A stretch of DNA of 64,000 nucleotides, from assembly GCF_042676245.1 (NCBI RefSeq), contig NZ_JBHTKA010000007.1, forward strand, positions 1,178,001 to 1,242,000. The letters run 5' to 3'. The position numbers were made by a program, and so were the translations under genes. This document shows positions 56,145 to 63,727 of this stretch, in pieces; position 1 is the stretch's first letter, and each line of letters starts with the position of its first letter. The notes under the pieces were generated by a model that worked only from the letters and a program-made list of their open reading frames with translations, searched no databases and was not told the origin of the DNA. This DNA is from Ohtaekwangia kribbensis. GTDB lineage: Bacteria > Bacteroidota > Bacteroidia > Cytophagales > Cyclobacteriaceae.

Positions 56145-56981
56145 TCACTTGTTCTTTTGATACAGCTTTACATAATCAATATAGAGGGCGTTGGGCCAAA
56201 CCGTTGCGCTGTCCGGTGACTCTGATCGCTGTCCGTTGTTCAGCACCAGGTACATATTTTCATCCGGCCAGCCTTTTGTTTGAGAGGCGAGTAACTCGTG
56301 TACTTTTTTGCCATCTATATACCAGGTTGCAGACTGATCTGTCCACTCAAACCCGTAGATGTGCCACGCATCGCAGCGAAAAGTTTTATCGAATTGCTTT
56401 AACCATGCCGAATGCCACTGATTCTCTGCAGAGTAAAGATGGACACCCATGTTGTCGAAGCCTACGTCTTCACGATAGCCGAAGTATTCAAATATATCCC
56501 ACTCGGGGCCCCACGTTAAGTCTTCCGCGATGAGCCACAGAGCCGGCCATACTTTATCTCCGGTCGGAAAACGTGCTTTGATCTCCAGGTATCCTTTGTT
56601 GAAATAAATCTTGTGCATGCTCATAACCCAACCGCTCGTGTAAGAATACGTGCCGGCCGGATTATGGCCTGTGTAACTGCGCTTTTGATTGCGCAGAACC
56701 AGGCTACCGTTTTCCAGATACGAATCTTCTGTGGTGATATACCCTGCGTAATGGTCGTTCAGCAGGTGATCGCCCTTCGCACCCGGAACCAGGTCGCCAT
56801 AACGGGAGTCGCGCAGTGACCCCGCAGTCCAGGAGGCAGTATCAATTGCTGAGACTTCAAATTCGTCTGACCATTGTAAGGTATATCCATCGGGAACATG
56901 CGCGCTGTTAACCGATGGAGACTGACAAGACACAACCGAAAGAACAAGAATCGTGATGAGCAACCGCAGCATGAATTTCAT
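56145..56981 (-). CDS. GH16 family endo-glycosidase, second copy in PUL 3
   Basis: This 278-residue lipoprotein (lipobox VVSC then QSPS) starts at the ATG at 56981; a TTG at 56999 is unlikely. The GH16 catalytic motif is in GPEWDIFEYFGY (E160, D162, E165). Preceding family stretches are LQWSDEFEVSAIDTASW, KARFPTGDKVWPALWLI and, later, YGFEWTDQSATWYIDGKKVH. This is the classical beta-bulge ExDxxE form of GH16, and the protein is clearly different in sequence from the GH16 protein at 50982-51818, so the two probably differ in specificity. It is the first gene of the minus-strand PUL 3 series and is divergent from the beta-helix gene. Confidence 0.9.
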   Translation of the reverse strand: MKFMLRLLITILVLSVVSCQSPSVNSAHVPDGYTLQWSDEFEVSAIDTASWTAGSLRDSRYGDLVPGAKGDHLLNDHYAGYITTEDSYLENGSLVLRNQKRSYTGHNPAGTYSYTSGWVMSMHKIYFNKGYLEIKARFPTGDKVWPALWLIAEDLTWGPEWDIFEYFGYREDVGFDNMGVHLYSAENQWHSAWLKQFDKTFRCDAWHIYGFEWTDQSATWYIDGKKVHELLASQTKGWPDENMYLVLNNGQRSESPDSATVWPNALYIDYVKLYQKNK

Positions 56982-57061
56982 GTTTAAATAATGTAGCAAG
57001 TTAGCAGCCCTATAACCGGCAATGGGGGTGAAAGTAATTGATTAAAGGGGGAAATGTCTCA

Positions 57062-57091
57062 TTTCACGGCTTTATCTCGTTTTATCACGAA
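57062..57091. promoter_or_regulatory. Phased TTATCACG-like repeats in the divergent region
   Basis: TTTCACG (57062-57068), TATCTCG (57073-57079) and TATCACG (57083-57089) are spaced 11 and 10 bases apart, so the outer two are 21 bases apart. They lie between the divergent GH16 (minus) and beta-helix (plus) genes. A palindrome GAAATG-TCT-CATTTC (57051-57065) overlaps the first. The position would suit an operator of the PUL 3 regulator. Confidence 0.4.
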
Positions 57092-57183
57092 TAGGACAGG
57101 GACAGAAGTCATTTCCGGATCGTGACTTACATTCAACCTTATGTTTGACTAAATATACCCTGTCGTGCTCATGAATCTTCTCA

Positions 57184-57191
57184 TACTTTTG
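57184..57191 (+). promoter_or_regulatory. TAnnTTTG -7 box for the beta-helix gene
   Basis: TACTTTTG is a full match to the Bacteroidota -7 consensus. The first in-frame ATG (57193) would lie essentially at the transcription start, so the ATG at 57238 is taken as the real start codon. Confidence 0.55.
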
Positions 57192-57237
57192 CATGGATTT
57201 GAAATCAGGCCGGCTACAATCTTTTATCACGTATACC

Positions 57238-58749
57238 ATGCATATAAGACAACAAGCGTTGTGGATAATTCTTTGCTTTCTGTCCTACGCGGGCTTCGCG
57301 CAGAATATATACTACCTGGACAGCAAGAATGGTAATGATAAAAACTCGGGATTGAAACCAGCGGGCAGTTGGGCATCGCTTGCCCGTGTGAACAACATGG
57401 TATTTAAACCGGGAGATAAATTACTGATCAGGTCGGGTACAAGCTACAGCGGACAACTGGTGCTTCGCGGTTCTGGAAAAGAGGGTATGCCTATACTTAT
57501 TGATACCTATGGAAAAGGGAGCAAACCACGAATCGATGGAGGGGGAGTTACGGCTTCCGTTGTATTGCTGCAGAATGTTGAGTATTGGGAAGTGTCTAAT
57601 CTGGAAATTACCAACACAGGCTCGCAGCGAGAGGCAAGACGAACCGGTATTGCCGTTATAGCGCGGAACTTTGGTGAAAGCCACCATATTTACCTTCGGA
57701 ATTTATCGATCCATGATGTCAACGGAAGTCTTGTAAAAAACGAAGGCGGTGGCAGTGCTATATTATGGCATAACAGCGGAGATTCTATACGCTCGCGATT
57801 TATAGATCTGCGGATTGAAAACTGTCATCTCTATAACTGTGGGCGTAACGGTATCATTGCGCATGGTTATTCGAACCGCGCCAGTTGGTACCCTAGCCTG
57901 GGCGTTGTAATTCGAGGAAACCTGCTGGAGAAAATTCCGGGCGATGGTATTGTTCCGATCGGATGCGATGGCGCGTTGATTGAACACAACATCATGCGTG
58001 ATTCACCGGACATTCTTTCGCATGAGGAAGCCGCTGCCGGGATATGGCCGTGGAGCTGTGATAATACGATCATTCAATTCAATGAAGTGTCAGGACATAA
58101 AGCCAAATGGGATGGGCAGGGTTTTGATGCTGACTGGAATTGCCGGAACACCATCATACAGTATAATTATAGTCATGATAACTATGGAGGCTTTTTACTG
58201 ATCTGCAATGAAGGAAGCAGCATCGGGAAGAGTTCAAATATAGGTACTAGCGGTACGATTATCCGATACAATGTGAGTCTCAATGATGGCTTACGGCCTT
58301 ATCCTACTGAACGTGCCGGTATATTTTCTCCGGTGTTTCACATTACCGGTCCGTGCAGCGATACGCAGATTCATAATAACATCATCATCGTGAAGCCGAA
58401 GACTTCCCGTGGTATAGATCGCACGCTCGTCAAAATGGAAAACTGGGGTGGACCGTGGCCTGATAAAACGGTGTTCCGTAATAACATTTTTTATTCGCTT
58501 GATTCGTCTCAATTCAACTTCGGTCAGGATATAGCCACAATATTTTCCGGAAATACATTTTACGGAACTTTTAAAAACCTTCCGGCTGATGCAAGTGCTA
58601 TAAATAAAGATCCGATGTTTGAATGTATACCATCCACGCATCAACGGGAGGCTATACGAAAGTGCCTTCGGTTATTATCACAGTCAACCAGCAAAGGAAA
58701 TGGCGTGGATGTTAATTCGGAGATTTTCAAATCCTTCTTTGCTGATTGA
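57238..58749 (+). CDS. Secreted right-handed beta-helix protein
   Basis: This 503-residue protein has a signal peptide (ALWIILCFLSYAGFAQ), then IYYLDSKNGNDKNSGLKPAGSW, the usual entry to a right-handed parallel beta-helix. Repeating coils follow, each with patterns such as NTIIQFNEVSGH, NTIIQYNYSHDN and GTIIRYNVSLND. Such folds occur in pectate lyases, GH28 and many carbohydrate-active proteins, but I see no clear lyase or GH28 catalytic set, so the reaction is unknown. The start is chosen from the -7 box at 57184. It is divergent from the GH16 gene of PUL 3 and may belong to the same regulon. Confidence 0.82.
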   Translation: MHIRQQALWIILCFLSYAGFAQNIYYLDSKNGNDKNSGLKPAGSWASLARVNNMVFKPGDKLLIRSGTSYSGQLVLRGSGKEGMPILIDTYGKGSKPRIDGGGVTASVVLLQNVEYWEVSNLEITNTGSQREARRTGIAVIARNFGESHHIYLRNLSIHDVNGSLVKNEGGGSAILWHNSGDSIRSRFIDLRIENCHLYNCGRNGIIAHGYSNRASWYPSLGVVIRGNLLEKIPGDGIVPIGCDGALIEHNIMRDSPDILSHEEAAAGIWPWSCDNTIIQFNEVSGHKAKWDGQGFDADWNCRNTIIQYNYSHDNYGGFLLICNEGSSIGKSSNIGTSGTIIRYNVSLNDGLRPYPTERAGIFSPVFHITGPCSDTQIHNNIIIVKPKTSRGIDRTLVKMENWGGPWPDKTVFRNNIFYSLDSSQFNFGQDIATIFSGNTFYGTFKNLPADASAINKDPMFECIPSTHQREAIRKCLRLLSQSTSKGNGVDVNSEIFKSFFAD

Positions 58750-58822
58750 TGTGACGGTAAAGTATACTTGGATTCTATAGACTTTATTTGCTGTTGCTTT
58801 CTTGTGTGCGGACGAATGGAAA

Positions 58823-59389
58823 CTAATCTTCCACGAACATTTCATACAGCTTCGGGCAGATTTTCTTCTGGCTCTCGGGCTCTTCTTCTTCCCAGGTGAG
58901 TTCTATATCCGGGTTTGCACGATGCACATTCTCTTCATCGATATAGTCGTAGAGGTCCAGTTCTGTCTTATTTTCAAAAGCAGTTATCGGTACGTATGTA
59001 AGCCCTTCGAACTCATAGTCGTTGCCGGTTTCTACAACGTCTGCGAGTGAATCAGGATTGGACACGGCCTTATGGTATATATCTTTCCCGGCTGATATTA
59101 ACCAGAGTCTGAAATATTCAAAGCCATCGTCTGAGGCTCCACCGTTGATGATATAGGCTGCGCACCATAGTTCGGAAGTATACGCTTTGTCCAGAAAATA
59201 ATGAGTTCGAAGGTAGAAGCCGACCATTTCTTTTGGTGAGAGCTTTTCGACTTCCTCAACCAGGTATTCTTCCATCTCATCCAGGTCTTCTGTGTTATCT
59301 TGCGCCTGTTGGATAAGGGACCAGTAGCGATCTTCATCGAGCAGTTCCGAAGTTTTTTCAATCGGTGTTTGACTTTTTGACTGTGCCAT
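58823..59389 (-). CDS. DUF4240 domain protein
   Basis: This 188-residue acidic cytoplasmic protein fits DUF4240. Typical parts are LLDEDRYWSLIQQAQDNTED at the start, LSPKEMVGFYLRTHYFLDKA in the middle and GGASDDGFEYFRLWLISAGK after it. The family is widespread in bacteria and has no established function. It ends with a charged tail (LTWEEEEPESQKKICPKLY). No signal peptide is present. It stands alone on the minus strand. Confidence 0.85.
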   Translation of the reverse strand: MAQSKSQTPIEKTSELLDEDRYWSLIQQAQDNTEDLDEMEEYLVEEVEKLSPKEMVGFYLRTHYFLDKAYTSELWCAAYIINGGASDDGFEYFRLWLISAGKDIYHKAVSNPDSLADVVETGNDYEFEGLTYVPITAFENKTELDLYDYIDEENVHRANPDIELTWEEEEPESQKKICPKLYEMFVED

Positions 59390-59539
59390 CGTGTAGGGGG
59401 TTATTGCGTAAATTAGAAAAAAAATCAGAAAGGTGTCAGAAGAAAATTAGGTTTAACAAAAGGTTAACCCGAAAGTACGCTATAGCGGTATAACTTTTAA
59501 TTGCTATTGTAAACTATAGGCGAGGATATTCCAGGGCTT

Positions 59540-60403
59540 CTATACCTTGCCGGCTTTCAGGTATTTTGTTCTGAAACCGGAAGGCGATTCACCCGTCTTG
59601 ATCTGGAACTGTCGGCTGAAATAGGCAGGATCTTCATATCCCAATTCATGCGCAATTTCTTTTGCCGTCATGGAAGTATGCACGAGTAGTCTTTTGGCTT
59701 CGAGTATGATCCGGTTTTTAATGATCTCGTTTGGTTGCGGTAAATTCATGCGCTTGAATTTGTGTGTCACCGTTTTGGCTGCCATCGAGAGAACATCTGC
59801 ATAGTCGGCAACGGTATGCTTTTCTTTATAATGTACATCAACCAGCAGCGTAAATTTTCTGAAGAACTCCAGGTCATGGTTTTGTTCTACGATCAATTTT
59901 TCCAGGTGTTGTTTCTTCCACAGGCGCGTAGCTTTAATGAGTAACTGCTTCAAGTATGTACGGATCATTTCTTCCAGTGATGTATCGCGCAGTTCGAACT
60001 CTTCTTCTATTTGTTTGAATAAATAGTTGATGAAAGCACTGTCTTCTTTGTGAACAGTTACCAGTGGTATATTATTGATATTGTTATACAGCAGACCGTC
60101 ACAGGCGACTTCGTTGTCGTGTATCTGAATGCAATAGAAATCACGGTTGTAAAAAATAAAAAATCCTTTCTCCGGACCACACGCTTCGATTTTAAGAACC
60201 TGGTTCGGTGCAACAAAAAAGAGCGAAGGCTGCCGCGTAACATATACTCCAAAATCTATGGTGAGTTTATAGCCTTTCGGCAGATACAATACTTTTATAT
60301 ACGGTTTGTACGTGCTGCTGTTGATGTCATCAACATTGGTTTCGCTTACCTGTACCATGCCTAACCTCTTAAAAGTACTTTCAAATAAATTGGCTTTGTT
60401 CAT
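59540..60403 (-). CDS. AraC-family transcriptional regulator
   Basis: This 287-residue regulator has an N-terminal ligand-binding-like cupin half (LPKGYKLTIDFGVYVTRQPS region) and a C-terminal double helix-turn-helix. The HTH runs from about residue 195 with HTVADYADVLSMAAKTVTHKF to LGYEDPAYFSRQFQIKTGESP, the strongly conserved second-helix signature. Its targets are not evident. It is encoded just after the secreted alpha/beta hydrolase gene in the same direction, separated by the terminator at 60471-60506, so it is probably transcribed on its own. Confidence 0.92.
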   Translation of the reverse strand: MNKANLFESTFKRLGMVQVSETNVDDINSSTYKPYIKVLYLPKGYKLTIDFGVYVTRQPSLFFVAPNQVLKIEACGPEKGFFIFYNRDFYCIQIHDNEVACDGLLYNNINNIPLVTVHKEDSAFINYLFKQIEEEFELRDTSLEEMIRTYLKQLLIKATRLWKKQHLEKLIVEQNHDLEFFRKFTLLVDVHYKEKHTVADYADVLSMAAKTVTHKFKRMNLPQPNEIIKNRIILEAKRLLVHTSMTAKEIAHELGYEDPAYFSRQFQIKTGESPSGFRTKYLKAGKV

Positions 60404-60470
60404 GTCTTATCGAAATGAGTATATGCGTGAAAGATATAATTATTATCGCTATCGCTGAAGTTTCTCTTTA

Positions 60471-60506
60471 TAAAAACAGATGCAGCGTGTTGTGAACGCT
60501 GCATCT
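60471..60506 (-). terminator. Intrinsic terminator of the secreted alpha/beta hydrolase gene
   Basis: CAGATGCAGCGT and ACGCTGCATCTG form a perfect 12-bp stem with a 7-base loop. On the minus strand TTTTTA follows directly. It lies 12 bases past the stop codon of the hydrolase gene. Confidence 0.9.
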
Positions 60507-60518
60507 GCAGGGGGCTGT

Positions 60519-61427
60519 TTACCGGGTAGCAAATTTCTCTAATTCAGTGTTGAACTTCTGCATTTCCTCTATGAAGAGTGCATGACCGCTGTTCTCAAAC
60601 TTTACGATATAGGAGTTCTTTATCCCCTGGTGAAGTTGCTCCGCGAAAGCAAAGTCGCACAACTTGTCTTTTACACCGTGGAAGATCGCTACCGGTATTT
60701 TTATCTTCGCGAGCTCGGGTCGTAAATCGAGTTTGGCGAGTGAACGGATTGATTCGGTAGCGGCATACGGTGATGCTTCCATGTTGATGCTTCTTAACCA
60801 GCTCGACATACCTTCGGAGATTCCGGTTTCAGTAGCGGCCATAGCCTTCCCAAAATTGTCAAGCACCTGCGGTCTGTCCGTTGCCGTTAATTGAATGAAT
60901 GCCTGTGCATCTTTCTCCGTCAGCCCATAGGGAAAACCAGGACGTTGTACCCATGACGGTGCCGCTGCTGCAAACAATGCCAGTTTACTGACGTGAGCAC
61001 TGTTATACTTGGTTACATAGTGAAGAACAACCGCACCGCCCATGGAGAAACCTCCCAAGACTGCGTTTTCAATTTTCAGTTTCTCCAATACGGCTTTGAT
61101 ATCATCGGATGATACATCGAAGTCGTATCGGCCATACGGTTTATCGGATTTACCAAAGCCACGGAGTGAGATACCAATCACTCTGAAACCTCGCTGCACC
61201 AGGTATTGATATTGATACTCATACATGGCGTTGTTAAGCGGCCAGCCGTGGATCAGCACAATCGGCTGACCTTCGCCCAGGTCTACTACATGCAGCCGTA
61301 CATTTTTCTCTACTTCAATATATTCCTCTCTTCCGGCTGATGCTTGTACTCTTTTCCCCTGAGAGAAGGTTTGTCCGCAAAGGAGTATGGTTGCCAGGAA
61401 TGCGATTGTTAAAATTTTCGTTTTCAT
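60519..61427 (-). CDS. Secreted alpha/beta hydrolase (esterase/chloroperoxidase-like)
   Basis: This 302-residue protein has a signal peptide (ILTIAFLATILLCGQTFSQ), so it acts in the periplasm or outside. The fold is visible in VLIHGWPLNNAMYEYQ (oxyanion region), GGFSMGGAVVLHY (nucleophile S128), HGVKDKLCDF (D254) and NSGHALFIEE (H282). Close relatives are non-haem chloroperoxidases and arylesterases, most of which are cytoplasmic; the signal peptide here is a notable difference. It is divergent from the SDR gene and has a CACCTTTG -7-like box 66 bases upstream. Confidence 0.87.
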   Translation of the reverse strand: MKTKILTIAFLATILLCGQTFSQGKRVQASAGREEYIEVEKNVRLHVVDLGEGQPIVLIHGWPLNNAMYEYQYQYLVQRGFRVIGISLRGFGKSDKPYGRYDFDVSSDDIKAVLEKLKIENAVLGGFSMGGAVVLHYVTKYNSAHVSKLALFAAAAPSWVQRPGFPYGLTEKDAQAFIQLTATDRPQVLDNFGKAMAATETGISEGMSSWLRSINMEASPYAATESIRSLAKLDLRPELAKIKIPVAIFHGVKDKLCDFAFAEQLHQGIKNSYIVKFENSGHALFIEEMQKFNTELEKFATR

Positions 61428-61492
61428 TTTCTTTGGGTTAAAGTGATTTGATTAAATTAGTTTTGTTTTTGTTTGTAATTGTTTTGATGATA

Positions 61493-61500
61493 CAAAGGTG
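61493..61500 (-). promoter_or_regulatory. -7 box of the secreted hydrolase gene
   Basis: CACCTTTG read on the minus strand, 66 bases before the start codon at 61427. It is identical over ten bases (CACCTTTGTA) to the SDR promoter on the other strand. Confidence 0.45.
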
Positions 61501-61710
61501 CTATGTATCAATCCCATTAAGAATGGATGAAAAGCCACGATGCTTGTATATTTTTCCCTCGGTAGGTAATTGATACGTCAATATTTTTTGAAGCAATGCC
61601 GTTAACCGGAATACGAATAGGAGAGACCGATTCTATGTATATATAGTACTGTGCATCTCTAAAGACACTTCACTCGATATGCATAATGGTAGAAAAGATC
61701 ACATCATTGT

Positions 61711-61747
61711 TTCGGCTACAACGACCATTGATTTAGCTACAACGGCC
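61711..61747 (+). promoter_or_regulatory. Operator of SDR gene: GCTACAAC direct repeats, 21 bp apart
   Basis: TTCGGCTACAACGACC (61711-61726) and TTTAGCTACAACGGCC (61732-61747) are direct repeats offset by exactly 21 bases. The second TACAA starts 28 bases before the TTTG of the -7 box. A matching pair with the same 21- and 28-base distances precedes the other SDR gene at 63643-63679. This is the binding geometry of an AraC-family activator. Confidence 0.75.
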
Positions 61748-61761
61748 GCTGCTGCATGCGC

Positions 61762-61769
61762 CACCTTTG
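61762..61769 (+). promoter_or_regulatory. -7 box of the first SDR gene
   Basis: CACCTTTG, one mismatch from TAnnTTTG, 36 bases before the start codon at 61806 and at fixed distance from the operator repeats. Confidence 0.55.
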
Positions 61770-61805
61770 TAGTGTAATTATTCAACAACAAAAACATAAA
61801 CAATA

Positions 61806-62642
61806 ATGAACACTAAAAAAGTATGGTTCGTAACCGGAGCATCAAAAGGTCTCGGTCTTACATTGGTGAAAAGACTTTTAAAAGAAGGCTACCGTGTAGC
61901 AGCAACATCCAGAACAGCAGAAGCGCTGAGCAGAGAAGTGGGCTCCTCTGTAAATTTTCTTCCCCTGGAAGCCGATGTGGTAAATGAGAAAAGTATAGGC
62001 AATGCCATTGCCAAAACATTGCAGACTTTCGGAGGTATAGATGTGGTGGTAAACAACGCAGGCTACGGTCAGTTGGGAACAATTGAAGAACTTACGGATA
62101 AAGAGTCGCGCGAGAACTTCGATGCCAACGTGTTTGGTGTACTGAATGTGATCAGGCACGTGATGCCTCACCTGCGTGCGAAAAAGTCGGGACACATCAT
62201 CAACATTTCTTCTATCGCAGGATTTTTAGGAGCGTTTCCGGGCTGGGGCATATATAACGCCACTAAATTTGCAGTAGCCGGATTAACAGAAGCTTTTTCT
62301 GCTGAAGTGAAGTCGCTCGGAGTCTCTGCTACCATTGTATACCCGGGCTACTTTAAAACTAATTTTCTTCTTAAGGGATCGTTACGTTTTGCAGCAAATC
62401 CTATTGCTGACTATAAGGAAGCCAGGGAGCTTGACCAGATGCATCTTGAAAAAATTCCGGGTAATCAACCGGGTGATCCTGAAAAAGGAGCGCTTGCATT
62501 GATTACATTAGCAGAGAACCAAAACCCTCCCTTGCATTTCTTCATGGGAAGCGATTCATTCGGAATGGCAAATAGTAAAATTGATATATTGAAAAACGAA
62601 CTCACGGCCAACGAGGCCCTGAGCAAGTCAACTGATTACTGA
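61806..62642 (+). CDS. Short-chain dehydrogenase/reductase (classical SDR)
   Basis: This 278-residue cytoplasmic oxidoreductase has a Rossmann fold. The cofactor loop is TGASKGLG (10-17), the structural NNAG is at 83-86, and the catalytic set is Ser135/136 with Tyr150 and Lys154 (YNATK). An arginine and serine after the second strand (ATSRTAEA) suggest preference for NADP(H). The substrate is unknown. It is the first of two SDR genes flanking an AraC regulator and shares its operator motif with the second. A hairpin lies just past its stop codon. Confidence 0.93.
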   Translation: MNTKKVWFVTGASKGLGLTLVKRLLKEGYRVAATSRTAEALSREVGSSVNFLPLEADVVNEKSIGNAIAKTLQTFGGIDVVVNNAGYGQLGTIEELTDKESRENFDANVFGVLNVIRHVMPHLRAKKSGHIINISSIAGFLGAFPGWGIYNATKFAVAGLTEAFSAEVKSLGVSATIVYPGYFKTNFLLKGSLRFAANPIADYKEARELDQMHLEKIPGNQPGDPEKGALALITLAENQNPPLHFFMGSDSFGMANSKIDILKNELTANEALSKSTDY

Positions 62643-62651
62643 ACTATAAAA

Positions 62652-62682
62652 AGAGGTGGAACTATACTTTAGTTCTGCCTCT
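62652..62682 (+). terminator. Hairpin between the SDR and AraC genes
   Basis: AGAGGTGGAACTA pairs with TAGTTCTGCCTCT (13 bp with two G-U pairs, 5-base loop). It is followed by ATATATATC and not by a T tract. The AraC start codon is only 10 bases downstream, so the element could attenuate read-through or hinder translation of the regulator. Confidence 0.55.
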
Positions 62683-62692
62683 ATATATATCT

Positions 62693-63610
62693 ATGAAACC
62701 CAGGAACATTTACACCTTCAATACCATTAGTGAATTTCACAAGATGAGTGGTTTGCCCAAACCGGAACATCCACTGGTTAGTTTGGTGGACTATAGTTTG
62801 GTTGAATACCAGACCAACGAGAAAGAAATAAGTTGGGTACAAAACTTTTATTCGGTTGGATTGAAACGTAACATCCAGGGTAAATTTCGTTATGGACAGC
62901 AGCAATATGATTTCGATGAAGGACTGATCTCATTTGTAGCACCTGGACAAGTGGTACATCTTACCGTTGAAAGGCCCAAGGTAAAACCAACAGGTATGTT
63001 GCTGTTTATTCATCCGGAGTTTTTATGGAATACCCCTTTGGCAAAAGATATAAAGCAATATGAATTCTTCGGTTATGCTGTGAACGAAGCGTTGTTCATG
63101 TCAGAGAAAGAAGAAATCATTATCACCGAACTAATGCAGAATATACAGCGGGAGTATCACGCTAATATTGATAAGTTCAGTCACAACATCATCATTGCTC
63201 AGATTCAACTGCTGTTGAATTACTGTGAACGTTTTTATCAAAGGCAATTTATAACCCGGAAGAAAAGCAGTCACCTGGTTCTTGAACGATTGGAAAAGAT
63301 TCTTGACGATTGGTTTAGCAGTGAAGACCTCATTGAAAAAGGTTTGCCGACTGCGCAGCAGATTGCTGAGGTTTTAAATATATCGCCCAATTACCTGGGC
63401 AGTTTGCTAAAGGCGTTAACGGGACAATCAACCCAACATCACATTCATGATAAGCTTATTGAAAAGGCAAAGGAGAAATTGTCTACCACTAAACTTTCGG
63501 TAAGTGAAATTGCTTACCAGCTTGGCTTCGAGCATTCGCAGTCGTTCAACAAATTATTCAAGAGCAAAACGAACGTATCGCCTTTGGAATTCAGACATTC
63601 CTTTAATTGA
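62693..63610 (+). CDS. AraC-family transcriptional regulator, probable local activator
   Basis: This 305-residue protein has an N-terminal cupin-like half and a C-terminal AraC-type double helix-turn-helix. The HTH contains PTAQQIAEVLNISPNYLGSLL (shown in part) and SEIAYQLGFEHSQSFNKLFKSK (shown in part), the latter being the conserved signature. It lies between two SDR genes that share a 21-base-spaced operator, which makes it the best candidate to bind there. Such regulators next to oxidoreductase genes often answer to small aromatic or electrophilic compounds, but nothing here shows the effector. Confidence 0.92.
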   Translation: MKPRNIYTFNTISEFHKMSGLPKPEHPLVSLVDYSLVEYQTNEKEISWVQNFYSVGLKRNIQGKFRYGQQQYDFDEGLISFVAPGQVVHLTVERPKVKPTGMLLFIHPEFLWNTPLAKDIKQYEFFGYAVNEALFMSEKEEIIITELMQNIQREYHANIDKFSHNIIIAQIQLLLNYCERFYQRQFITRKKSSHLVLERLEKILDDWFSSEDLIEKGLPTAQQIAEVLNISPNYLGSLLKALTGQSTQHHIHDKLIEKAKEKLSTTKLSVSEIAYQLGFEHSQSFNKLFKSKTNVSPLEFRHSFN

Positions 63611-63642
63611 AAGTATACTTTTCACTTCCCAACCTTTTCTCA

Positions 63643-63679
63643 TTTAGGTTACAACAACCCTCAATTTGGCTACAAAGCA
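63643..63679 (+). promoter_or_regulatory. Operator of the second SDR gene: TACAA direct repeats, 21 bp apart
   Basis: TTTAGGTTACAACAACC (63643-63659) and TTTGGCTACAAAGCA (63665-63679) have their TACAA cores at 63650 and 63671, 21 bases apart. The second core is 28 bases before the TTTG of the -7 box. Both distances equal those at 61711-61769. Confidence 0.72.
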
Positions 63680-63694
63680 GATTTTAACTCTGCA

Positions 63695-63702
63695 GACTTT
63701 TG
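63695..63702 (+). promoter_or_regulatory. -7 box of the second SDR gene
   Basis: GACTTTTG, one mismatch from TAnnTTTG, 25 bases before the ATG at 63728 and placed as in the first SDR promoter. Confidence 0.5.
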
Positions 63703-63727
63703 ATGCGATAAATTAAAAGTCTTATTT

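Larger units (their letters stand above)
61428..61805. other. Divergent promoter region between the secreted hydrolase and the SDR gene
   Basis: These 378 bases contain two outward-facing -7 boxes with the same sequence CACCTTTGTA: one on the minus strand (61500-61491) for the hydrolase and one on the plus strand (61762-61771) for the SDR gene. Only the plus-strand promoter has the 21-base-spaced repeats (61711-61747) upstream. A TATATATA word lies at 61638-61645. No gene is seen. Confidence 0.6.

Noticed and set aside
59462..59487. Short palindromes GGTTAACC and CGCTATAGCG between the DUF4240 and AraC genes
   Set aside because: Perfect but only 8 and 10 bases long, without a second copy or fixed relation to a promoter. 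They could be chance in AT-rich DNA.
63609..63624. Palindrome AAAGTATACTTT right after the AraC stop codon
   Set aside because: It is AT-rich and short, with no T tract beyond it; not enough to call a terminator or operator.
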